A DNA stretch of 64,000 bases from Nonomuraea aurantiaca. GTDB taxonomy: Bacteria; Actinomycetota; Actinomycetes; Streptosporangiales; Streptosporangiaceae. This document shows positions 57,922-64,000 of the stretch, piece after piece (position 1 is the first letter of the stretch; every line of letters begins with the position of its first letter). The notes below the pieces were generated by a model. The model had not been told where the DNA came from and made no database searches. It was given only the letters and a program-made list of their open reading frames with translations. Position numbers and translations under genes: made by a program. The stretch spans positions 1 to 64,000 of the forward strand of contig NZ_JAIWNB010000023.1 of assembly GCF_020215705.1 (NCBI RefSeq), written 5' to 3'.

Positions 57922-59187
57922 ATGGTGGGCTCCATGCGCGACGCGGAAGCCAGGGTCCTCCAGGCCATCGACGACACCGACACCGTGAACCTGCTGGCCG
58001 AGACCGTCAGGGTGCCCAGCGTGACGGGCACCGACGCGGAGTCCGACCTGCAGCACCGCGTCGCCCGCGTGCTCACCGAGGCCGATCTCGACGTGGACGT
58101 CTGGAAGCTGGACCTCGACGACCTCGGTCGCCGCGCGGGCTTCCCCGGCACCGAGGCGCCCCGGGCCGAGGGCTACGGCGTGGTGGCCGTGACCGGCGGC
58201 GAAGGCACACCGGCACTTGCCCTGCAGGGTCACGTCGACGTCGTGCCCATAGGCGACCCGGCCCAGTGGGCGGGCCACGACCCGTTCGCCGCCAGGATCA
58301 CCGGCGACACCCTGCACGGCCGCGGCGCCTGCGACATGAAGGCCGGGCTGGCGGCCAACCTCGCCGTCGTCCGCGCGCTCAAGAAGGCCGGGGTACGGCT
58401 GGCCCGGCCGCTCGCCGTGCACTGCGTGATCAGCGAGGAGGACGGCGGCCTCGGCGCGTTCGCCACGCTGGCCAGGGGCCACACGGCGGAGGCGGCGGTC
58501 ATCACCGAGCCCACCGGGGGCGCCGTCATCACGGCCAACGCGGGGGCGCTGACGTTCCGCATGGAGGTGGTGGGCCGGGCCGCGCACGCGGCCACCCGCT
58601 ACGAGGGGGTCAACGCGGTCGAGGTGTTCTGGCCGGTGTTCGAGGCGATCCGGCGCCTGGAGGCCGAGCGCAACCGGGACGTGCCGGCCGTGTTCGCCGG
58701 GAACGCGCTGCCGTATCCGATCGAGGTCGGCACCGTGCGGGCGGGTGACTGGGCCAGCAGCGTGCCCGACCTGCTCGTCGCGGAGGGCCGGCTGGGCGTC
58801 CGGCTCGACGAGGACCCGGCGGCGGCGCGGGCCGCGTTCGAGCAGGCGGTGCTGTCGGTCGCGCACCCGTGGCTGCGCGACCACCCGCCGGTGATCACCT
58901 GGCCGGGCGGCCAGTTCGCCAGCGGGCGGCTGCCCGAGGCGCACCCGCTGCTGGCGGAGGTGGCCGGGGCGATCGCCGACACGACGGGCGCGCGGCCGGT
59001 GGAGAAGGCCGCGCCGTACGGGAGCGACCTGCGGCTCTACGCGGCGGGCGGGATCCCGGCGCTGCACTACGGCCCTGGCGACGTACGGTACGCGCACGCC
59101 CCCAGGGAGCAGGTCGAGCTGCGGGAGCTGCGCGAGGTCACACGAGCGCTGGCAACGCTCGTGGTGCGCCGTTGCGGAACACTTTGA
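57922..59187 (+). CDS. M20-family peptidase (ArgE/DapE type)
   Basis: A 421-residue metallopeptidase; ATG 57934 is an alternative start. Metal-site parts are LALQGHVDVVPIGD (H-x-D), HGRGACDMKAGLAANL (Asp), VISEEDGGLGAF (catalytic EE pair) and the C-terminal PALHYGPGDVRYAHAPREQV (His). A dimerisation domain lies between. It cleaves an acyl or peptide bond in the cytoplasm; the substrate is not evident. Confidence 0.92.
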   Translation: MVGSMRDAEARVLQAIDDTDTVNLLAETVRVPSVTGTDAESDLQHRVARVLTEADLDVDVWKLDLDDLGRRAGFPGTEAPRAEGYGVVAVTGGEGTPALALQGHVDVVPIGDPAQWAGHDPFAARITGDTLHGRGACDMKAGLAANLAVVRALKKAGVRLARPLAVHCVISEEDGGLGAFATLARGHTAEAAVITEPTGGAVITANAGALTFRMEVVGRAAHAATRYEGVNAVEVFWPVFEAIRRLEAERNRDVPAVFAGNALPYPIEVGTVRAGDWASSVPDLLVAEGRLGVRLDEDPAAARAAFEQAVLSVAHPWLRDHPPVITWPGGQFASGRLPEAHPLLAEVAGAIADTTGARPVEKAAPYGSDLRLYAAGGIPALHYGPGDVRYAHAPREQVELRELREVTRALATLVVRRCGTL

Positions 59188-59319
59188 GCAGCGCCCCCGG
59201 ACTCATCAACGACGGCGGATCTGCCCTGCGAACAGCAGGCGGCTGACCGACGGCTCCTATCAGGCCGCTCCGGCCTGCGTCTGCTTCCACGTCTTTTGGC
59301 ACGCTCTAAGGACTATGTT

Positions 59320-59634
59320 CTAGGAAGACTCCACCGGCAGGCCTGCCGTCACCCAGTCCTCGATCCCCTCGACGTAGCGGCGCACGTTCGTGTAGCCGAG
59401 GGCGGTCAGGTGGCGGGCGACGGCCTTGCTGTTGTTGCAGGCCGGGTTCGAGCAGTAGGTGACGATCGGCGCGTCCTTGTCGGGCAGCAGAGCGGGCGCC
59501 CGCTCGGCGACCTCGCTCTCGACCAGCGCGATGGCACCCGGCAGGTGCTGCTGGTCGTAGTAGGCGCCGCCGAGCGTGTCGAGCACGGTGACCGTGCCGA
59601 GTGACGCGCGGAGCTCGTCGCGGGTGATGGTCAT
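59320..59634 (-). CDS. Rhodanese-like sulfurtransferase
   Basis: A 104-residue single-domain rhodanese. VLDTLGGAYYDQQHLPGAIA carries the substrate-side motif, and IVTYCSNPACNNSKAVARHL the catalytic-loop cysteine. It is divergent from a TetR gene with two matching palindromes between them, so TetR probably represses it. Confidence 0.9.
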   Translation of the reverse strand: MTITRDELRASLGTVTVLDTLGGAYYDQQHLPGAIALVESEVAERAPALLPDKDAPIVTYCSNPACNNSKAVARHLTALGYTNVRRYVEGIEDWVTAGLPVESS

Positions 59635-59653
59635 TGTGGCCTCCGGTTCAAAT

Positions 59654-59704
59654 GGACTACAGTCCGTTTTGTGGATGGCTCGAAAGCTAACGGACCGCGG
59701 TCCG
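59654..59704. promoter_or_regulatory. Two matched TetR operator-like palindromes
   Basis: GGACTACAGTCC (59654-59665) and CGGACCGCGGTCCG (59691-59704) are palindromes. Read in opposite directions they share AACGGAC-N-G-N-N-GTCC. The first is 36 bp before the rhodanese ATG; the second lies just inside the TetR reading frame. They fit an autoregulated operator pair. Confidence 0.65.
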
Positions 59705-60303
59705 CTTCGTCAAGACAGCGACTGGAACTGCTTCGCGGAGGCCCGGTCAACGAGCGTGCGGACGCGGCGCGCAACAGGGAGAAGGTCCTGGCCGCCGCGG
59801 CCAGACTGTTCGCCGAGAAGGGGGTCGAAGCGGTCTCCATGGACGCGATCGCGACGGAGGCCGGGGTGGGGAAGGGCACGCTGTTCCGCAGATTCGGGGA
59901 CAAGTCGGGGCTGGCGGTGGCGCTGCTCGACGAGCGCGAGCGGGTGCTGCAGGAGCGCATCCTGTCCGGCCCGCCGCCGCTGGGTCCCGGCGCGCCCGCC
60001 CGCGACCGGCTCACCGCCTTCGTCGACGCCTATCTGGACTACCTGTTCGCCCACCTCGACCTGGTACGCATGTCCGAGACGGCCAGCCCGGGCGCCCGCT
60101 ACCGGATCGGGGCCTATCGCTTCTGGCACCGCCACGCGGCCATCCTGCTGGCGGCGTCGCGTCCGGGGTCCGACGCGGACGTACTGTCCCATGCCCTGCT
60201 GGCGGCCACCGCCGCGGAGGTGGCGGGCGTGCTCAGGGAGGAGTACGGCGAGGCCCGCGCGCGCGACGCGATCACCGCCCTGGTCGGAGCCCTGGTGGGA
60301 TGA
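59671..60303 (+). CDS. TetR-family transcriptional regulator
   Basis: A 210-residue regulator. The helix-turn-helix is EKVLAAAARLFAEKGVEAVS, MDAIATEAGVGKGTLFRRFG. The ligand domain is helical (RLTAFVDAYLDYLFAHLDLV). GTG 59671 is the longest plausible start and leaves 26 residues before the first helix, perhaps as a leaderless mRNA. It probably represses itself and the rhodanese gene. Confidence 0.9.
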   Translation: MDGSKANGPRSASSRQRLELLRGGPVNERADAARNREKVLAAAARLFAEKGVEAVSMDAIATEAGVGKGTLFRRFGDKSGLAVALLDERERVLQERILSGPPPLGPGAPARDRLTAFVDAYLDYLFAHLDLVRMSETASPGARYRIGAYRFWHRHAAILLAASRPGSDADVLSHALLAATAAEVAGVLREEYGEARARDAITALVGALVG

Positions 60304-60509
60304 GAGACGGCCATGCGGGACAGCGCGTTCTTCCGTGACGCGGACGCGGTGGCCGCCGCCCTCCTCTCCCGCCCTTAGGTCCCTGTTTGAGCAGGTGAGG
60401 GCAGGGCAGATGACGGCGACGACAGGGGGACATTCGGGGGTGAAGTGCCAACTTTGCACGCATGCGGCCGTTGCGGAGCAGCTCGCGATCTTGCTTCAGG
60501 GGGTGCGTG

Positions 60510-61622
60510 ATGCGCCTGCCCCCTGCTCGCGGCCCGCTCACCGCCGGGATCTTCGCCCAGCTCGGCGGCCCACCGCGTGAGCTGGAACCGCCGCTGACCA
60601 CTCCTCCGCCCGCCTGGGCGCTGGACGACGGCGATCTCCAGCTCGCCCTCTTCGCCTGCTACGAGCTGCACTACCGCGGCTTCGATGACGTGGACGACCA
60701 CTGGGAGTGGCAGCCGTCACTGCTGGCCGCCCGCCGGAAGCTGGAGCACTGCCTGGAGTCGGCGCTCGCGTTCGCCGTGCCGCGCCCGCCGGCCGTGCCG
60801 CCGCAGCAGGTGCGTCACGCGCTGGCCGGACTGGTGGCCGAGGAGGAGGCGAGCGGCCCGTCGCTGGCGGCCCACCTCCAGCGCGAGGCGGACCTGGAGC
60901 GGTTCCGCGAGTTCGTCGTGCACCGCTCGATCTATCACCTCAAAGAGGCCGACCCGCACACGTGGGCGATCCCGCGCCTGCACGGCGGCCCCAAGGCGGC
61001 CCTGGTCGAGATCCAGGCCGACGAGTACGGCGGCGGGCGTGCAGAGCGCATGCACGCCGAACTGTTCAGGACCACCATGACCGGGCTCGGCCTGGACGAC
61101 TCCTACGGCGCCTACCTGTCGCGGGTGCCCGGCATCACGCTGGCCGTCTCGAACGTCATGTCGCTGTTCGGGCTGCACCGGCGGCTGCGCGGCGCGCTGG
61201 CGGGACACCTCGCGGCGCTGGAGATGACCTCGTCACTGCCCAACCGCCGCTACGCCCTGGCCCTGCGCCACCTCGGCGGCGACGCGGCCACCACCCGCTT
61301 CTACGAGGAGCACGTACAGGCGGACGCGGTGCACGAGCAGGTCGCCGCGCACGACCTCTGCGCCGGCCTGGCCGCCCAGGAGCCGGCGCTGAGCGGCGAC
61401 ATCCTGTACGGGGCGGCCTGCGCCCTGGCCGTCGAACGCCGCTGGGCCGAGCACGTCATGGACCGCTGGCAGCGGGGCGCCAGCTCGCTGGAAGGCCATG
61501 GCGACCTGGCAGGCCACGGGTCAAGGAGGCATGCCCTGGAGTGTGACGCCATAGAGGGTGAGGTAGCGGCGGCACGCCCAAGCCGCGTGCCCAGTCGTTT
61601 TCCCGGCCGCCATGCCGGCTGA
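60510..61622 (+). CDS. Iron-containing redox enzyme family protein (haem-oxygenase-like fold)
   Basis: A 370-residue protein; ATG 60510 follows AGGGGGTG. The helical fold carries candidate iron ligands: VEIQADEYGGGRAERMHAEL (E..D..H) and FYEEHVQADAVHEQVAAHDL (E..H..D..H), typical of HDO-type diiron/haem-oxygenase-like enzymes. It overlaps the glycosyltransferase start by 11 bases and lies near a CDGSH iron-sulfur gene, a neighbourhood common in actinomycetes. Reaction unknown. Confidence 0.85.
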   Translation: MRLPPARGPLTAGIFAQLGGPPRELEPPLTTPPPAWALDDGDLQLALFACYELHYRGFDDVDDHWEWQPSLLAARRKLEHCLESALAFAVPRPPAVPPQQVRHALAGLVAEEEASGPSLAAHLQREADLERFREFVVHRSIYHLKEADPHTWAIPRLHGGPKAALVEIQADEYGGGRAERMHAELFRTTMTGLGLDDSYGAYLSRVPGITLAVSNVMSLFGLHRRLRGALAGHLAALEMTSSLPNRRYALALRHLGGDAATTRFYEEHVQADAVHEQVAAHDLCAGLAAQEPALSGDILYGAACALAVERRWAEHVMDRWQRGASSLEGHGDLAGHGSRRHALECDAIEGEVAAARPSRVPSRFPGRHAG

Positions 61623-62748
61623 GCGGGGCGCCACGGCAGACGGCGGCAGGTGGCTCGACTACGTGCTCCCGCTCCGCTGGGAAGACGACACGGGCCTGGA
61701 CGAGCTGACCGGCTACCTCCGCACCCTCACCCCGCACGCCCGCGTCATCGTCGTGGACGGCAGCCCCGCCGCCCTGTTCGCCCGCCACGCCCGCCACTGG
61801 CGCGGCCTGGTCACCCACGTGCGTCCCGACCCTGCCCTCCGCTACGCCAACGGCAAGGTGGCCGGGGTGACGACCGGACTGCGGCTGGCCCGGGCGGAGC
61901 GGGTGGTGATCGCCGACGACGACGTGCGCTACGACGGGGCCGCGCTGGCCGACGTCCACTCGCTGCTCGACCACGCCCACCTCGTCCGGCCGCAGAACCA
62001 CTTCGATCCGCTGCCCTGGCACGCCCTCTGGGACACCGCCCGCACCCTGCTCAACCGGTGCTTCGGCGCGGACTATCCGGGCACGTTCGGCATCCGCCGC
62101 GCCCTTTTCGAGGAGATGGGCGGCTACGAGGGCAACGTCCTGTTCGAGAATCTTGAGCTGATCCGAACCGTACGTGCACACGGCGGCGTAGAGGCCCGCC
62201 CGCTCGGCCTCTACGTGCGCCGCCTGCCGCCGGACGCGGGACGGTTCTGGTCGCAACGGGTACGGCAGGCCTACGACGATCTGGCGCAGCCACTCCGGCT
62301 GGCGACGTTCCTGGCCGTGCTCCCGGCGGGGGCCACCGCCCTGCTCCGGCGCCGGTACGCGCCGCCTGCCGCCGCCGCGCTGCTGGCCGTCGCCCTGGCC
62401 GAGGCCGGTCGTCGCAGGAGCGGAGGCGGCCGGGTGTTCCCGTGGGCGGCGTCGTTGTTCGCGCCCGTCTGGGTGCTGGAACGGGGCGTCTGCGCCTGGC
62501 TGGCCGTGGCCGCGGCGCTGCGGGGCGGTGTCCCGTACGCGGGCCGCCGGCTGCGGGTCGCCGCCCATTCCACCCGGACGCTGCGGCGGCGGGCGCGCCT
62601 GCGGGGTCAGAGGGGCGGGTCGGGCTCGCTGGCGGCGCGGAAGCCGATCGCCTTGTGCGAGCCGTCGCAGAACGGCTTGGCGGACGAGGCTCCGCACCGG
62701 CACAGCGCCACCGTCGCCCGTCCCGGCTCGACGACCGTCCCGTCCTGA
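61612..62748 (+). CDS. Glycosyltransferase family 2
   Basis: A 378-residue GT-A enzyme. LDYVLPLRWEDDTGLDELTG, HARVIVVDGSPAAL, LRYANGKVAGVTTGLRLARA and RVVIADDDVRYDG (DxD metal motif) lead into a hydrophobic C-terminal region (LATFLAVLPAGATALL). The last 45 residues are read antisense through the CDGSH gene. It probably transfers a sugar to a membrane or secondary-metabolite acceptor. Confidence 0.82.
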   Translation: MPAERGATADGGRWLDYVLPLRWEDDTGLDELTGYLRTLTPHARVIVVDGSPAALFARHARHWRGLVTHVRPDPALRYANGKVAGVTTGLRLARAERVVIADDDVRYDGAALADVHSLLDHAHLVRPQNHFDPLPWHALWDTARTLLNRCFGADYPGTFGIRRALFEEMGGYEGNVLFENLELIRTVRAHGGVEARPLGLYVRRLPPDAGRFWSQRVRQAYDDLAQPLRLATFLAVLPAGATALLRRRYAPPAAAALLAVALAEAGRRRSGGGRVFPWAASLFAPVWVLERGVCAWLAVAAALRGGVPYAGRRLRVAAHSTRTLRRRARLRGQRGGSGSLAARKPIALCEPSQNGLADEAPHRHSATVARPGSTTVPS

Positions 62749-62825
62749 GTCACCAGCGCGAACGACCCTCTGAGCAACAGCGGACCGTCCTCGCATGGGG
62801 TCACCGTCGCCACCTCATCGTCCAT
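62607..62825 (-). CDS. CDGSH iron-sulfur domain protein
   Basis: A 72-residue mitoNEET-like protein with CRCGASSAKPFCDGSH, the C-x-C-x(2)-S-x(3)-P-x-C-D-G-x-H motif for a [2Fe-2S] cluster. ATG 62825 shares TGATG with the stop of the small ORF upstream, so it is translationally linked to the siderophore ABC genes. It may move electrons or iron-sulfur clusters. Confidence 0.93.
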   Translation of the reverse strand: MDDEVATVTPCEDGPLLLRGSFALVTQDGTVVEPGRATVALCRCGASSAKPFCDGSHKAIGFRAASEPDPPL

Positions 62826-63043
62826 CAGCCCCTCCTGCCCCGCAGGTCATGGCCGAAACGACGGTAGAACCGTCCTGGTCGCTCGGACCAGACACGCCAG
62901 GTCTCGGGCGGCACCGACGACTCGCACCGGGCCTCGACGCAGTATCTGAAGAGATACCGCAGGTAGGCCGGCTCGATCCCAGTGCGGGGATCCGCCGTCG
63001 TGTAGACGATGACCTCGTAGTCGCGCAGGTAATTCGGGATCAG
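62825..63043 (-). CDS. Small protein between ABC ATPase and CDGSH genes
   Basis: About 72 residues (DYEVIVYTTADPRTGIEPAY, RYLFRYCVEARCESSVPPET, WRVWSERPGRFYRRFGHDLR). No ATG, GTG or TTG fits; a CTG at 63043 overlaps the ATPase stop and has AGGTGAG upstream, so CTG initiation is suggested. Its stop overlaps the CDGSH ATG, which supports it being real. No family recognised. Confidence 0.5.
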   Translation of the reverse strand: MIPNYLRDYEVIVYTTADPRTGIEPAYLRYLFRYCVEARCESSVPPETWRVWSERPGRFYRRFGHDLRGRRG

Positions 63044-63858
63044 GCCGTCGTTCTCACCTGGCGGCGCGCCTCCGGGATGATGAGCGGGGTGCCCGACTGG
63101 GGATCCTCGATGATCTCGCACCGCAGGTCGAACACCTGGGCCACCAGGTCGGGTGTGACGATCCCGGCCGGTTCGCCCTCGGCCACGATGGCGCCGTCGC
63201 GCATGACGATGAGGTGGGTGGCGTAGCGGCACGCCTGGTTGAGGTCGTGCAGGACCGCCACCATCGTGCGTCCGGCCTCGTGCAGGTCGGCGCAGAGGTC
63301 CAGCACCTCGATCTGGTGGGAGATGTCGAGGAACGTCGTCGGCTCGTCGAGCAGCAGGATCGGCGTCTCCTGGGCCAGCGCCATGGCCAGCCACACGCGC
63401 TGCCGCTGGCCGCCGGACAGCTCGTCCACGATCCGGTCGGCCAGCTCGGACACGTCGGTGGCGCGCATCGCCTCGCTCACCGCGGCCTCGTCCGCGCGTG
63501 ACCACTGCCGCATCAGCTTCTGGTGCGGGTAGCGGCCGCGGGCCACCAGGTCCGTCACGGTGATGCCGTCGGGCACGATCGAGCTCTGCGGCAGCAACCC
63601 GAGTCGCCTGGCCACCTCCTTCGACGGCAGCGAGGTGATCACGCTGCCGTCGAGGTGGACCGCGCCCTTCCTGGGCTTGAGCATTCTGGCCAGGGCGCGC
63701 AGGAGGGTGGACTTGCCGCAGGCGTTCGGCCCGATGATCACGGTGAACGACTCGTCGGGGATCCTCACGTCCAGCTCGGCCGCCACGACGCGCTGGTCGT
63801 AGGCGAGGGTGAGGTCGCTGCCCGACAGCCGGGCGGACTCGGACTGGGGGAGTGCCAT
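63040..63858 (-). CDS. Iron-siderophore ABC transporter ATP-binding protein (FecE/FepC-like)
   Basis: A 272-residue ATPase: Walker A IIGPNACGKSTLLRALARML, signature VDELSGGQRQRVWLAMALAQ, Walker B PILLLDEPTTFLDI, H-loop VAVLHDLNQACRYA. The GKSTLLR and LSGGQRQR forms are typical of the siderophore branch. It is followed in operon by the small ORF and the CDGSH gene and preceded by the permease gene. Confidence 0.93.
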   Translation of the reverse strand: MALPQSESARLSGSDLTLAYDQRVVAAELDVRIPDESFTVIIGPNACGKSTLLRALARMLKPRKGAVHLDGSVITSLPSKEVARRLGLLPQSSIVPDGITVTDLVARGRYPHQKLMRQWSRADEAAVSEAMRATDVSELADRIVDELSGGQRQRVWLAMALAQETPILLLDEPTTFLDISHQIEVLDLCADLHEAGRTMVAVLHDLNQACRYATHLIVMRDGAIVAEGEPAGIVTPDLVAQVFDLRCEIIEDPQSGTPLIIPEARRQVRTTA

Positions 63859-63946
63859 CAGCGGCGGTCCTTTCGCGCGAGCATCAATGACGGTCCGTTC
63901 GTCTCGGCGGGGTGAGGTGCGCGGCGGCGGGTCTGTCCCGTGAGCA

Positions 63947-64000
63947 TCAGTGGCGGTCCTTCCGCAGGAGCAGGGCGAGGTACGCGCCGCCGATCGCGGC
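63947..64000 (-). CDS. FecCD-type siderophore permease, C-terminal end (partial)
   Basis: The last 17 residues read AAIGGAYLALLLRKDRH, the normal end of a FecCD permease (IG.PYL.LLLR). The rest lies beyond the window. The 88-bp gap to the ATPase start contains imperfect repeats of GAGCATCA-TG-CGGTCC. Confidence 0.7.
   Translation of the reverse strand, partial: AAIGGAYLALLLRKDRH

Noticed and set aside
60314..60379. A 21-residue ORF after the TetR gene (MRDSAFFRDADAV...)
   Set aside because: Too short, no ribosome site of note and no conservation that I can recognise; more likely chance or a tiny remnant.
63050..63505. A longer N-terminus for the small ORF upstream of the CDGSH gene
   Set aside because: This part is the shadow of the ABC ATPase in another frame; only the region after 63043 looks coding.
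63859..63946. Repeated GAGCATCA-TG-CGGTCC words as a regulatory iron box
   Set aside because: They are imperfect direct repeats around stop/start regions and do not resemble a known IdeR/DmdR box.

Overview
The window is very GC-rich actinomycete DNA. Gene style (GTG starts, ATGA/GTGA/TGATG overlaps, WhiB, RRQRL-motif protein, DUF6158, DUF6192, KorSA-like GntR) fits a filamentous actinomycete. A Streptosporangiales genome of the Nonomuraea type is my best guess, inferred from gene content only. 

Layout. (1) 1-4.5 kb: chromosomal flank with a partial dihydrofolate-reductase-family gene, decayed DUF6192, TetR and integrase remnants, a membrane Ser/Thr kinase and a SAM methyltransferase closed by two perfect hairpins. 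(2) 4.8-23.3 kb, 'element A': an 18.5-kb island bracketed by 42-bp direct repeats equal to the 3' half of a tRNA-Met(CAT). It carries a catabolic cassette: an ABC transporter with two ATPases, aldehyde dehydrogenase, a truncated Ldh-family gene, an Fe-alcohol dehydrogenase, and divergently a GntR regulator, a DJ-1/PfpI protein and an alpha/beta hydrolase. It also holds a decayed conflict/defence patch (CHAT/TPR fragments, an APH-like kinase protein, a membrane-anchored SMODS-associated NUDIX protein) and a frameshifted integrase next to its right repeat. (3) 23.3-44.8 kb, 'element B': a 21.4-kb actinomycete integrative and conjugative element (AICE) inserted in tandem at the same tRNA. It has a GntR repressor, a long rightward operon (small cassette-like genes, WhiB, Spd-like membrane protein, FtsK/TraB translocase, SSB, PolA-like polymerase, prim-pol, a frameshifted DUF3631 ATPase), then excisionase, tyrosine integrase and the intact tRNA. 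(4) 44.9-64 kb: core chromosome with a histidine phosphatase, LysR, Na+/solute symporter, DUF1445 protein, a stand-alone SecY paralogue, a two-component system, a phosphotriesterase-like protein, a GroES-like protein, an M20 peptidase, rhodanese/TetR pair, a haem-oxygenase-like iron protein, a glycosyltransferase, a CDGSH protein and siderophore-type ABC genes.

Most unusual structure. In element B five near-identical 41-nt imperfect palindromes at 28.1-29.75 kb each precede one small unrelated gene. Each can fold as a 12-bp, tRNA-acceptor/T-arm-like minihelix with a canonical 7-nt T-loop and a 10-nt extrahelical bulge, so the array looks like cassettes or RNA-processing modules. A boxA-like antitermination sequence lies just upstream. 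Three further hairpins with a shared loop motif stand before whiB, the ftsK/traB gene and the prim-pol gene. An eight-copy 9-bp iteron-like array precedes xis/int, and a CTAG-rich palindrome cluster follows the ftsK/traB gene where a clt transfer site would be expected.

How it fits together. Element B has the full AICE toolkit (integrate/excise, replicate, transfer by double-stranded translocation, repress). Its replication ATPase gene has a single-base frameshift, so autonomous replication is doubtful unless that is a read error. Element A keeps attachment repeats and a distinct pair of integrase arm sites but no replication or transfer genes, and its integrase is broken, so it is likely immobile.
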